From assembly GCA_020024475.1 (NCBI GenBank), contig JAHHTS010000016.1:1-38673 (forward strand): DNA of 38,673 nt. The letters are read 5' to 3'. This DNA comes from Oscillospiraceae bacterium. Lineage in GTDB: Bacteria; Bacillota; Clostridia; Oscillospirales; Ruminococcaceae. Of the stretch, positions 8,632 to 17,528 are shown piece by piece. The position numbers and the translations under genes are program-made. Numbering within the stretch: the stretch's first letter is position 1; each line of letters begins with the position of its first letter. Under the pieces are notes generated by a model. That model saw only the letters and a list, made by a program, of their open reading frames with translations. It made no database searches and was not told the DNA's origin.

Positions 8632-10062
8632 ATGAACAATAAAAAACTTTTTAAAGCTGTGGATAACATTAAAGACATTATCACAAATGTTAATGACAAA
8701 ATTTGGGAATACAGTGAAATTTATTTCAAAGAATACAAATCTGCTCAAACTCTTGCTATGACTGCCGAACAATTTGGATTTTCTACTACTATGGGGATAA
8801 GTGGAATTCCAACAGCTTTTGTCAGTAAATGGGGTGAAAAAGGTCCTAAAATTGGTATATTAGCAGAATATGATGCACTTGATTCTCTTTGCCAAGCAAA
8901 GGGAATTGCAGAAAAGAAACCTTCAAACGGACATAATGATGGTGATCCTGGACATGGATGCGGTCATAACAGTCTTGGTGCAGGTAGCTTAGGAGCAGCT
9001 ATTGCACTAAAAGAATACTGTGAAGAAAACAATATAGATGCACAAATTCATTTCTTTGGCTGTCCAGGAGAAGAAAATGGAAGCGGAAAAGTGTTTATGG
9101 CTAGAGATGGTTTATTTGATGATATTGACATATGTCTTACCTGGCATCCGGGTTCAGAAAACAAAATAACAGGTAATGGATCACTTGCTAATATATCAAT
9201 AAAATACAAGTTTCATGGTGTAGCAAGCCATGCAGCAGCTGCCCCTCACCTTGGTCGTAGCGCACTTGATGCTTGTGAGCTTATGAACATGGGCGTTAAT
9301 TATCTTAGAGAGCATATTATCCCCGAAGCAAGAATTCACTACTCTTACCTTGATGCAGGCGGAAAAGCTCCAAATGTCGTACAAGATTATGCATGTACGT
9401 ATTTCTTTATTCGCGCACCAAAAGCAAAACAAGCATTCGAAATTGTAAATAGAGTAGATGATATTGCAAAAGGTGCAGCTATGATGACAGGTACTTCAGT
9501 TGAAATAATTCATATGGATGGTTTATCAGACTACATTCCTAATAAAGTTCTTGGAGATGTTATATACGAAAGCTTTAAAGAAGTTGGTCTACCTGAATAT
9601 ACATATAATGAAATAGAATTAGCTAAATCATATACCGACACAATCGAGAAAGATGTTATAGCTATTGAAAAAGAAAAAATGGCTAAGGCTAATAATGTAG
9701 ATATTTCTGACTATGATGGAATTTATATTGATAAAAATATAGCTCCATATATTCATCAGCCACAAAATGCAATGCCGGGATCAACAGATGTTGGTGATGT
9801 TAGTTATTGTACACCTACAGCACAATTTAATGTGGCAACAGTAGCTATTGGTACACCAGGTCACTCATGGCAAATGACTAGTCAAGGCGCTGTAAGCTAT
9901 GCGCATAAGGGAATTATAATAGCTGCAAAAGTTTTAGCTCTTACTGCACTTAAAGCTATATTAAACCCAGAAATAATTGAAAAAGCAAAAAATGAGCATA
10001 AGAAAAATGTACCCGACGGATATATTTGTCTAACAGCCAACGATTATATGCCAGATTTATAA
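8632..10062 (+). CDS. M20-family amidohydrolase, AbgB type
   Basis: A 476-residue metallohydrolase, the length of AbgB (p-aminobenzoyl-glutamate utilisation protein B) and related amidohydrolases. Metal-site motifs are seen in order: GHGCGHN (C110, H112), PGEE (E147, E148) and WHPG (H172), with a smaller dimerisation domain after about residue 185 and a final C-terminal part of the catalytic domain. There is no signal peptide, so it acts in the cytoplasm, hydrolysing an amide such as an N-acyl amino acid or aminobenzoyl-glutamate. GGAG lies ten bases before the ATG. An ArsB/SLC13-type permease follows on the same strand, which suggests uptake of its substrate or export of a product. Exact substrate unknown. 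Confidence 0.88.
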   Translation: MNNKKLFKAVDNIKDIITNVNDKIWEYSEIYFKEYKSAQTLAMTAEQFGFSTTMGISGIPTAFVSKWGEKGPKIGILAEYDALDSLCQAKGIAEKKPSNGHNDGDPGHGCGHNSLGAGSLGAAIALKEYCEENNIDAQIHFFGCPGEENGSGKVFMARDGLFDDIDICLTWHPGSENKITGNGSLANISIKYKFHGVASHAAAAPHLGRSALDACELMNMGVNYLREHIIPEARIHYSYLDAGGKAPNVVQDYACTYFFIRAPKAKQAFEIVNRVDDIAKGAAMMTGTSVEIIHMDGLSDYIPNKVLGDVIYESFKEVGLPEYTYNEIELAKSYTDTIEKDVIAIEKEKMAKANNVDISDYDGIYIDKNIAPYIHQPQNAMPGSTDVGDVSYCTPTAQFNVATVAIGTPGHSWQMTSQGAVSYAHKGIIIAAKVLALTALKAILNPEIIEKAKNEHKKNVPDGYICLTANDYMPDL

Positions 10063-10307
10063 ATTTAATAAAAGAGTATTCATCTTTAAATAATTGCCTT
10101 TATTACATTTTTCACATATATTTTCATAATAATCCAATATTATAAGTGTAAAATTATATTCTATATGATATAATTATCGCAAGCAAGAAATAAACGTATG
10201 TGCATATATCACAATGTCACAGTTGTTTTATACTATTGCATATCTAGATAACAATACTTTTTATATTTCTAGTATAAAATCTTGTATATTTTTATTGGAG
10301 GAATTTT

Positions 10308-11579
10308 ATGAAAGCCATTGTAATTACATTGTTTGCATTAACATATGTGATGATGTTAACTTCACCAAAGCATAGACATTTTGCTGCCGTAGTCATCGCA
10401 GTAATTTATGTGATATTGGGTGTAGTTTCGCTCAAAGAAGCTATTACAGTTATTGACTGGAATGTCATATTGATGTTGATGGGCACTATGGGCACTGTGT
10501 ATCTTTTCATTGAATCTAAAATGCCAGCTAAAATAGCTGATGTGATGGTCAATAAGCTAAAAAGTGTTAAGCTCATTTTTATCGTAATAGCACTATTCGC
10601 GGGGGTAGTTTCAGCCTTTATTGATAATGTTGCTACAGTACTTATGCTAGCGCCGATTGCCGTTGCAATTTCAAAAAAATTTAATGTTTCCCCTGTTTTG
10701 TCAGTTCTTACTGTTTCTGTTTCTTCAAACCTTCAAGGTGCCGCAACACTAGTGGGTGATACCACTAGCATTCTTTTGGGTGGTTATGCCGAAATGGACT
10801 TCACAGATTTTTTTATTATGAATGGTAAACCTGGTATGTTTTGGATAGTTCAAGCCGGTGCTTTAGCAACTGTTCCAGTTTTATTTTATATTTTTAGAAA
10901 AGAAAAAAATAAAATAGACTCATCTCCTATTACTGAAGTTACCGACTATATTCCAACCTTCGCATTGCTAGGAACGGTCGCACTTCTTATAATTGCCTCA
11001 TTTGCTCCTGATAAACCTGAAATAACTAACGGTATAATTTGCATTTCAATATTCATAATCACTTTAATTTATGAAGTTTATCGCAAACAAACAATTACAA
11101 GCTATCAGCAAGCTATTTTATCTATAGATTTTGAAACACTAATCCTTTTAAGTGGACTATTTGTTATTATACAAGGTATTACAAACGTTGGTCTTATTGA
11201 TGATATAGGAAATATATTTTTGGACTTGAGCGGTGATAATGTATTCAAAGTCTACACTATACTGGTTTGGTTCTCAGTTGTTGTTTCTGCTTTTGTAGAT
11301 AATATTCCTTATGTTGCTATGATGTTACCAGTTGTAAGTAGCATAGCTATTCAACTTGCGGTAGATCCTACTGTCTTATATTTTGGATTGTTGGCAGGCG
11401 CTACACTTGGTGGTAATATAACACCTGTAGGCGCTAGTGCTAATATAGCTGCAAACGGAATATTAAGAAAAGAAGGATATGAAGTAACAACAAAACAATT
11501 CATGTCAATTGGCATTCCATTTACTCTTGTTGCAGTTACCACCGGATACATCCTTATATGGATTTTATATGGTATATAA
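10308..11579 (+). CDS. ArsB/NhaD/SLC13-type ion or carboxylate permease
   Basis: A 423-residue inner-membrane protein of the ion-transporter superfamily, with ten to twelve hydrophobic segments arranged as two related halves. Each half has an FVDN motif (FVDNVATVLMLAPI and FVDNIPYVAMMLP) in the re-entrant region, and the second has LGGNITPVGASANI, close to the NLTPIGA signature of ArsB/NhaD proteins. Members move arsenite, sodium/protons or di- and tricarboxylates, so the substrate cannot be assigned. GGAGG lies seven bases before the ATG. The 245 bases after the amidohydrolase gene hold no terminator I can see, so co-transcription is possible. A strong terminator follows. Confidence 0.85.
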   Translation: MKAIVITLFALTYVMMLTSPKHRHFAAVVIAVIYVILGVVSLKEAITVIDWNVILMLMGTMGTVYLFIESKMPAKIADVMVNKLKSVKLIFIVIALFAGVVSAFIDNVATVLMLAPIAVAISKKFNVSPVLSVLTVSVSSNLQGAATLVGDTTSILLGGYAEMDFTDFFIMNGKPGMFWIVQAGALATVPVLFYIFRKEKNKIDSSPITEVTDYIPTFALLGTVALLIIASFAPDKPEITNGIICISIFIITLIYEVYRKQTITSYQQAILSIDFETLILLSGLFVIIQGITNVGLIDDIGNIFLDLSGDNVFKVYTILVWFSVVVSAFVDNIPYVAMMLPVVSSIAIQLAVDPTVLYFGLLAGATLGGNITPVGASANIAANGILRKEGYEVTTKQFMSIGIPFTLVAVTTGYILIWILYGI

Positions 11580-11638
11580 AAAATACATTTTTCATATTAT
11601 CTTTTATAAATAAATTATTTATTTTTTATTTGAAAACA

Positions 11639-11666
11639 AAAAAGCACCCATTTAAGGGTGCTTTTT
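11639..11666. terminator. Bidirectional terminator
   Basis: AAAAAGCACCC (11639-11649) pairs with GGGTGCTTTTT (11656-11666) around a six-base loop. It serves the plus-strand permease and the minus-strand CD1247-type gene, which converge here. Confidence 0.9.
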
Positions 11667-11677
11667 GATTTACTAAA

Positions 11678-12154
11678 TTATTTTTCCTCTTCTGATGAAC
11701 ATTCTTCGCAATCACATTCATCATCAAACTCAATTTCAAAACTTGTGCCACAGTTAGGGCAAGCACAGTCTGGACTAAAGAGCATTTCTTCATCCATACA
11801 AACTACTTCGCCACATTTAGGACATGTAATTTCATATATTGGGTTTTCTTCATCATAGATTTCATCTTCATCTTCATCTTCATGATGATGGTGGTGACCA
11901 CAGCAACCACATTCTTCATCTTCTTCATCATCACCGAGAAGAGCATCTTCAACATCTGTCAAATCTTCATCAATAGCATCGATTTCTTCATAAATTTCAT
12001 CGATATCACTATCAAGCTGACTTACTGTATCTGTAAGATCATCCAAAAGATCAACCATAGCCAAAAGAACTTTACCTTCTTTTGTTTCTCCATCAAGTTC
12101 AAGACCTTCGCAAAGACCTTGAATGTATGCCAATTTTTCTGTAAGACTTTTCAT
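11678..12154 (-). CDS. CD1247-type acidic zinc-ribbon protein with His cluster
   Basis: A 158-residue protein starting at MKSLTEKLAYIQGL, the usual start of the CD1247 N-terminal domain; a longer frame reaching into the EF-P gene is rejected for that reason. The N-terminal helical part (about 1-75) is rich in Asp/Glu and likely forms a coiled coil. Then come CGCCG followed by five histidines and an acidic DEDEDE run, a zinc-ribbon-like pattern with CPKCG and CPNCG, and a final Cys/Asp/Glu-rich tail. The family's function is unknown to me; the Cys and His clusters suggest metal binding. The gene follows EF-P by 25 bases and is probably co-transcribed with it. Its ribosome binding site (AAAGG) is weak. 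Confidence 0.8.
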   Translation of the reverse strand: MKSLTEKLAYIQGLCEGLELDGETKEGKVLLAMVDLLDDLTDTVSQLDSDIDEIYEEIDAIDEDLTDVEDALLGDDEEDEECGCCGHHHHHEDEDEDEIYDEENPIYEITCPKCGEVVCMDEEMLFSPDCACPNCGTSFEIEFDDECDCEECSSEEEK

Positions 12155-12179
12155 AGTTTTAATCTGCCTTTCTTTTAAA

Positions 12180-12737
12180 TTAAGCGCGTTCCATATATTC
12201 GCCTGTTCTTGTATCAATACGAATTTCTTCGCCTTCATCAATGAACAAAGGAACTTTAATCTCCGCACCTGTTTCAAGTGTAGCAGGTTTCAATGTGTTT
12301 GTTGCAGTATTACCTTTGAAACCTGGATCTGTTTTTGTAACTTTAAGAACAACAAAGTTTGGTGGCTCAATACCGAAAATGTTACCTTTGTATGAGAGTA
12401 TTTTAACAACTTCATTTTCTTTAACAAATTTGAAAGAATCGCTCAATGCTCTAGCATTAACAGGAATCTGATCATATGTCTCCATATCCATGAAATAGCA
12501 AAGATCGCCTTCTTCATAAAGAAACTGCATTTCTCTTCTGTCAACAAATGCCTGTGGGAATTTATCGGAAGGGTTGTAAGTTCTTTCAACAACGCTACCT
12601 GTAATAACGTTTCTTACTTTTGTTCTAACAAAAGCTGCACCTTTACCAGGTTTAACATGCTGAAATTCGATAACCTGCATTACCTGACCGTCTTGTTCAA
12701 ATGTTACGCCATTGCGAAAATCGCCAGCTACTACCAT
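12180..12737 (-). CDS. efp: Translation elongation factor P
   Basis: A 185-residue EF-P with the standard three-domain length. It starts at ATG (MVVAGDFRNGVTFE), with GGAGG five bases upstream; a longer frame would start inside that ribosome binding site. The tip of domain I has HVKPGKGAAFVR with K32 where EF-P carries its modified lysine in some bacteria. The C-terminal part has the family motif GNTATNTLKPATLETG. EF-P rescues ribosomes stalled at polyproline stretches. It has its own promoter and lies downstream of a Xaa-Pro peptidase gene, a common arrangement in Firmicutes. Confidence 0.97.
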   Translation of the reverse strand: MVVAGDFRNGVTFEQDGQVMQVIEFQHVKPGKGAAFVRTKVRNVITGSVVERTYNPSDKFPQAFVDRREMQFLYEEGDLCYFMDMETYDQIPVNARALSDSFKFVKENEVVKILSYKGNIFGIEPPNFVVLKVTKTDPGFKGNTATNTLKPATLETGAEIKVPLFIDEGEEIRIDTRTGEYMERA

Positions 12738-12748
12738 AATAACCTCCA

Positions 12749-12794
12749 AAGTTAATAAAATGTTAACTTAATCTTTTAGTATTTTATATACTAA
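12749..12794 (-). promoter_or_regulatory. Two small hairpins in the efp leader
   Basis: AAGTTAA/TTAACTT (12749-12755 and 12763-12769) and TTAGTAT/ATACTAA (12776-12782 and 12788-12794) are perfect 7-bp inverted repeats in the untranslated leader, directly upstream of the ribosome binding site. No T-tract follows either. Role unknown. Confidence 0.35.
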
Positions 12795-12797
12795 TTA

Positions 12798-12826
12798 ATT
12801 TTAACCTATTTTAGCTAATTTTTCAA
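12798..12826 (-). promoter_or_regulatory. Sigma-A-type promoter of efp
   Basis: On the minus strand TTGAAA (12821-12826), 17-base spacer, TAAAAT (12798-12803), about 60 bases before the efp start. Confidence 0.65.
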
Positions 12827-12845
12827 TAGAAAATTTGTAAATATA

Positions 12846-13916
12846 TTAGATAATCATAAGCTCTTTAGGACTATTTGTTATATCAATACAACCAGTTTCA
12901 GTTACATAAATTGTATCCTCAATTCTTACTCCAAATTTATCTGGAAGATAAATACCTGGTTCAACACTTAACATCATACCTGGTTTAAGAATTGTTGTAT
13001 TGTTAGGTGCAAAGCCCGGTGTTTCATGGACATCAATACCAAAACTATGACCAAGACTATGACCAAAGCATCCCTCATAACCTTTGCTATATATATAATC
13101 TCTTGAAATTTTATCTATATCACCACAAACAAGCCCAGCTTTGATAACATTTAGTGCTTTTTTCTGTGCTTCAAAAACCGTATTATATACTTCTTTCATT
13201 TCATCTGTAACATAACCAATTGCGACTGTTCTTGTCATATCTGAGCAGTAACCACCATATGAAGCACCAAAGTCCATTGTTACGAAATCGCCTTTTTCAA
13301 GAAGTTTTTCACCTGGAACACCATGTGGAAGGCTAGAATTTTTACCACTTACAAGGATTGTATCGAACGCCAAGCCTGTTGCACCATTTTTTCTCATAAA
13401 TGTTTCAAGGTCAATAGCAAGGTCTCTTTCTTTCTTGCCCACAGCGAGCTGATTACAGATATATTCAAAACCTGCATCTGTAATTGACTGTGCAACTTTG
13501 ATAATTTCAAGTTCTTCCTGTGATTTTACAGAACGCATTGTATCTATTATTTTTGTTAGTGGGCTATCAGTAATAACATTTACATTAAGTTGTGTTTTCA
13601 TTATGTTCATATCACCAATTGTCATGTTATCTTCAACCCAGACATTTTTAACACCATGCCTTGCCAGTATTTCATTGATTTGGTTATAGAGTTTGTCTTG
13701 CAAAACAACTACTGCATTTTTAACTGTTTTCTGGGCAAGCTCTATGTAACGAAAGTCAATTATAAAATATGCTGCATCTTTAAGTATAACAGCTGTACCA
13801 GCTGAAGAATGCATACCTAAGAAATAAAAACGATTCTGTGGACTATTTATTATAGCTGCCTCAAAATTCCCCTCATTCTGTGCTAAACTTATAAGCTGTT
13901 CTATTCTGTTGTTCAT
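12846..13916 (-). CDS. Xaa-Pro aminopeptidase, M24B family
   Basis: A 356-residue cytoplasmic metallopeptidase that removes N-terminal residues preceding proline. The start is the ATG nine bases after GGAG, in preference to a TTG three codons upstream that crowds the ribosome binding site. The N-terminal creatinase-like domain spans about 1-125. The pita-bread catalytic domain carries the five dinuclear-metal ligands D215 (MDFGA), D226 (CSDMTRT), H290 (GHSLGHSFG), E319 (VEPGIYLP) and E333 (RIED), all present. It sits just upstream of efp and 30 bases after the endonuclease IV-like gene. The name pepQ or ypdF/yqhT has been used for relatives; I cannot choose between them. Confidence 0.92.
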   Translation of the reverse strand: MNNRIEQLISLAQNEGNFEAAIINSPQNRFYFLGMHSSAGTAVILKDAAYFIIDFRYIELAQKTVKNAVVVLQDKLYNQINEILARHGVKNVWVEDNMTIGDMNIMKTQLNVNVITDSPLTKIIDTMRSVKSQEELEIIKVAQSITDAGFEYICNQLAVGKKERDLAIDLETFMRKNGATGLAFDTILVSGKNSSLPHGVPGEKLLEKGDFVTMDFGASYGGYCSDMTRTVAIGYVTDEMKEVYNTVFEAQKKALNVIKAGLVCGDIDKISRDYIYSKGYEGCFGHSLGHSFGIDVHETPGFAPNNTTILKPGMMLSVEPGIYLPDKFGVRIEDTIYVTETGCIDITNSPKELMII

Positions 13917-13946
13917 TTTCAACATCTCCTTATATTTTATGTGAAT

Positions 13947-14798
13947 TTATTTTGAAAATTTTTCAAAATAATTTTTCATTGTTTGAGCATCTTCTGTTTG
14001 TGTGCCTGCACTTTCACAAATAAATACAGGTGAAAGATTGTTTTCATACACTACATCCATAAGTGGTTCAAACTCAGGTCCATAAACAGTATCTTCAAAT
14101 GTTAAATGTCGTTTTTCTCCACCTATAGTATACTCTATTTTTGAGAAATGTGAATGAAAAATTTTATATCTATCATCTTTTAATGTTTCAGCTATTCGAT
14201 CAATTATTCGTAAATAATCTTCTTTACCTTTTATCCATCCACCATCCCTCGCATTTAAATGTCCAAAATCAATACATGGTAAAATTCTTTTATCAACTTT
14301 ACAAAGATTTAGTACTTCATCTAAGCTTCCTAATTGATTTACTTTTCCCATTGTTTCTGGACACAAGATCATATGTCCCAAATTTTCTTGTTCAATTGCT
14401 TCTATCATCAATTCCATAGTATTCATAGCTTTTTTTAAAGCCTCTTCTCGTGTTAATTTTGCACATGAACCTGAATGAAAAATAACTCTTTTGCCACCCA
14501 TAGCATTTAACGCTTTAGCACTTTGAATTATATAATTTACACTGTTGTGTCGTTTTTCCTCGTCTAACGATGACATAGATATAAAATAAGGTGCATGTAG
14601 CGATGGTTGGATATTCTTTTCAAGAAGCACTTTTCCTAGTTCTTCTGCTGATTCATCACTTATTTTAACTCCACGTCCACACTGATATTCAAAAGCATTA
14701 AGATTAAACTTTGAAAGATATTCTGCCACTTGAATAGTCTTTTTATACTTCATAGCCTTAAAACTATCTGCAATACCTGCTGGTCCAAAAAGTGTCAT
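13947..14798 (-). CDS. Endonuclease IV-like TIM-barrel protein (AP endonuclease family 2)
   Basis: A 283-residue protein with the xylose-isomerase-like TIM-barrel pattern of endonuclease IV: SLHAPYF, VIFHSGS, LCPETMGK, CIDFGHLNARDGG, FHSHFSKIEY and CESAG, which supply the His, Glu and Asp ligands of the trinuclear zinc site in order. It would act on abasic sites in DNA, or be one of the sugar isomerase relatives of this fold; the first is favoured by the length and the CIDFGH motif. The ATG overlaps the upstream YqeG stop by four bases (ATGA), and GGAGGTG precedes it, so translation is probably coupled. Confidence 0.8.
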   Translation of the reverse strand: MTLFGPAGIADSFKAMKYKKTIQVAEYLSKFNLNAFEYQCGRGVKISDESAEELGKVLLEKNIQPSLHAPYFISMSSLDEEKRHNSVNYIIQSAKALNAMGGKRVIFHSGSCAKLTREEALKKAMNTMELMIEAIEQENLGHMILCPETMGKVNQLGSLDEVLNLCKVDKRILPCIDFGHLNARDGGWIKGKEDYLRIIDRIAETLKDDRYKIFHSHFSKIEYTIGGEKRHLTFEDTVYGPEFEPLMDVVYENNLSPVFICESAGTQTEDAQTMKNYFEKFSK

Positions 14799-15301
14799 AG
14801 AACACCTCCGTTTTTAGCTATATACTCATCAATATATCTTTTTTCGAATTTTCTCTTAATTTTAAAACCTAAACCATCTTCTTCAAGTATTGCAAGCACC
14901 ATTATAGCTTTCATATTTAAAAGATGAGCTCCAAGGATATCAGTAAAAATTTGATCACCTACAACAGCCGTATTATTACTATTACTTTCAAGTATTTTCA
15001 TCGCTTTGATGAAACCTCTTCGAAGTGGTTTTGTTGAAAAGCTAGAATATGGCAATCCAAGACGCTTTGCAAATGGCTCTACTCTTTTCTTATAGTTATT
15101 GGAAACTATCATAAGTTTTATTCCGTTATCCTGCATAAGTTTTATCCATTCAACTATTCCATCAGCAGGTTCAGGATTACCATGTGTAGTGAGTGTATTG
15201 TCTACGTCTAGTAAAAGGTTTGTTATTCCTAGTTTTTTTAAAAACTCAGGTGTTATGTTTATTGTTTTTTCAAAAATATAGTCAGGATGATATAATTTCA
15301 T
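14795..15301 (-). CDS. YqeG-family HAD IIIA phosphatase
   Basis: A 168-residue haloacid-dehalogenase-type phosphatase of the YqeG group (about 170 residues). Motif I is LLLDVDNTLT with nucleophile D32 and D34; motif II is IVSNNYKKR; motif III/IV is VVGDQIFTDILGAH. Relatives include phosphatidylglycerophosphatase GEP4 of mitochondria, so a phospholipid-phosphate substrate is possible but not shown. It starts immediately after the YfhO-like stop codon, with AAAGGA upstream, and overlaps the next gene by four bases. Confidence 0.88.
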   Translation of the reverse strand: MKLYHPDYIFEKTINITPEFLKKLGITNLLLDVDNTLTTHGNPEPADGIVEWIKLMQDNGIKLMIVSNNYKKRVEPFAKRLGLPYSSFSTKPLRRGFIKAMKILESNSNNTAVVGDQIFTDILGAHLLNMKAIMVLAILEEDGLGFKIKRKFEKRYIDEYIAKNGGVL

Positions 15302-17524
15302 TTATATTCCTTTCGTGATTTTATTTTTATTTATATATCTTAAACTTATAATCAAAATTGCTGAAAACATAAAGATAATACCTATGTTAAGTCCTTTAGG
15401 CACATACTTCATTATAACATGATTTTCTCCTTCTTCTAGAGGAACAGAAATAAAGTACTCCATATATTTTTCAGCAGAAACATTTTTTCCATTAACAGTT
15501 ATTTTCCAACAATCATCATACATTATAGATGTTAACAAATAATTACCATTTGCAGTAAGCTCTATATAAGCACCGTCTTGTTTAATAATATTAACCTCTG
15601 TTGACTGTAATTTACTAGACAGTATATAAAGATTATCAATATCAATTTCTCCATCTTCTCTAATAACCGAAATATCAGCCAGCGATTTAGATAGATTATT
15701 TATATGATTTTTATAGTTATTATCATAAATTATATTGTTCGTATCACCAGTATAAATAATTGGAAAATAATATGGATTTTTATATAGTTTTTTATTACCT
15801 TTAAATTCAATCAAGTACTCTTTTGGCATTTTGCTATCATCAGAACAAATTATATATTTAAGTCCTAGTAAACTATCAGTAAGAACCTCACTATTATCAT
15901 AACTTGTGCCATAAAATGTATCAGCATAGCCATAATGCATTGACATATCTTTTTGTTTTTGATCAAATGTAGAACTAAAATGGTTTATTCCATTATAACT
16001 TAGACCCATAGGTTTATTGAGAGCCTGTCTATCAATATCTTCTACTCTAAAGAAACAACCATCAGTATTTGATAAAGCATTTTTTACATCTAAATAATAA
16101 TCTTTATAAGTCCACATATAACTATAAGACTCATTTCCATTGTATAATTTTCTTTCACATTTCAGCGTATATGATGTATTTATTACACAATTGATAAACA
16201 AGAAACAGCAGAATATATATTTTGATAACTTACTATATCTAAGTGCCAAAACAAAAATACACATTACAATTACAACAGAAATAAATGTTATTATGATAGT
16301 CATATTGCCCCATGGCAAATGCTGCCAATTAAAATAACATTTAGCTGCCAAAAGATATACTATGCCAACAGCTAGCATAGCTTTTGACACACTCTTACCT
16401 CCAATATTATCTAATTGTTGCCTGCAAATGTAAACTAGCATAAATATCCATACAAACATAAATCTAAATGGAAATGCTTCTGGCCACGCAAAAGTATGCC
16501 AAACAAAATAAAGTACATGATTATAGAGTGAAAAAAGCAAAAAGGTAATTAAAATAAAATCTAATAATCGTTTTCGTTTTTCTATATTATTATTAAGAAA
16601 ATAAGCAAGTATAAGGCTAAATATGCCAACTCCACCAAATAAAATTGGAAGATTTTCATATAAATATCCACAATCTAACACAGATGAAACAACCGCTGCT
16701 TCTGAAAACATATTTCTAGTTCGTTGACTTAATGTTCCACGATTATCCATTTTACCATTAAATAACTGAATAAATGCTGTCAATAACAGCGGTGATGCCA
16801 ACATAGCACTTAATACAACATTATTCGCCATTTTTACTGCTTTATTTATTATATATTTGAAGCTGTGTCGATATAATAAACAATAGTATATAAAATACAA
16901 AAAAATAAAAATAGATGCCATGTATGTTATATAGTAGTTAGCGATTAAAGAATATGTGTAGAATATTATAAACAGTTTTTTCCCGTATGGTTTATCATCA
17001 ATTATTTTTTCGGTTGCAAGAATTAATAAAGGTAAAATGGCAAAAACATCAAGCCACATAATATGAAAATAAGACCTTATCATTTGTGGAAAAAACACAT
17101 ATATAAGTGCACATATTCCATTCAAGATATAGTCATCATAGTGCCGACAAAAATACCAATACATGGTTTGCGCCATAAAAATAAACTTTAGCAAAATTAT
17201 AAAAAAAACTGCAAGTTCTATATTTTCTGGCTTGAATAAATAAGTAATTAAATTAAATGGTGATGAAATATAGTATGCAATTAAACCAGTAGTAGGTCCT
17301 CCAAATCCTTTAGAGAAAGAGTATATTTTTTCAGAAAAAGAACTGCTTCTATAAAATGATAAAAAATCCGCATATTGCGAATATAAATCAGAACACAATA
17401 TTGTATTCTTTCCTAGAGGAAATATATTAGCCATTGACAATATAAAAATAAATACAATTGCTGTAAAAATTGATAAAATAATCGATATTTGAAATTTATT
17501 TTTATAATTTGTTTTTTTCAACAT
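15302..17524 (-). CDS. YfhO-like multi-membrane-spanning glycosyltransferase-type protein
   Basis: A 740-residue membrane protein. A cytoplasmic Lys-rich N-terminus is followed by about twelve hydrophobic segments to residue ~450, an extracytoplasmic region of some 240 residues with a sugar/lipid-binding-like beta pattern, and one last membrane helix. The first external loop contains LCSDLYSQYADFLSFYR, the Asp-containing loop expected for GT-C enzymes and typical of YfhO. In Bacillus and Listeria such proteins glycosylate teichoic acids on the outer face of the membrane. It is somewhat shorter than the 850-residue relatives but shows no break. It lies four bases after a deoxyribosyltransferase-like gene; start ATG has AAGG upstream. 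Confidence 0.85.
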   Translation of the reverse strand: MLKKTNYKNKFQISIILSIFTAIVFIFILSMANIFPLGKNTILCSDLYSQYADFLSFYRSSSFSEKIYSFSKGFGGPTTGLIAYYISSPFNLITYLFKPENIELAVFFIILLKFIFMAQTMYWYFCRHYDDYILNGICALIYVFFPQMIRSYFHIMWLDVFAILPLLILATEKIIDDKPYGKKLFIIFYTYSLIANYYITYMASIFIFLYFIYYCLLYRHSFKYIINKAVKMANNVVLSAMLASPLLLTAFIQLFNGKMDNRGTLSQRTRNMFSEAAVVSSVLDCGYLYENLPILFGGVGIFSLILAYFLNNNIEKRKRLLDFILITFLLFSLYNHVLYFVWHTFAWPEAFPFRFMFVWIFMLVYICRQQLDNIGGKSVSKAMLAVGIVYLLAAKCYFNWQHLPWGNMTIIITFISVVIVMCIFVLALRYSKLSKYIFCCFLFINCVINTSYTLKCERKLYNGNESYSYMWTYKDYYLDVKNALSNTDGCFFRVEDIDRQALNKPMGLSYNGINHFSSTFDQKQKDMSMHYGYADTFYGTSYDNSEVLTDSLLGLKYIICSDDSKMPKEYLIEFKGNKKLYKNPYYFPIIYTGDTNNIIYDNNYKNHINNLSKSLADISVIREDGEIDIDNLYILSSKLQSTEVNIIKQDGAYIELTANGNYLLTSIMYDDCWKITVNGKNVSAEKYMEYFISVPLEEGENHVIMKYVPKGLNIGIIFMFSAILIISLRYINKNKITKGI

Positions 17525-17528
17525 ACAA

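Noticed and set aside
11678..12277. Longer form of the CD1247-type gene
   Set aside because: The extra 41 codons run into the EF-P gene and do not resemble the family; the internal Met matches the known start.
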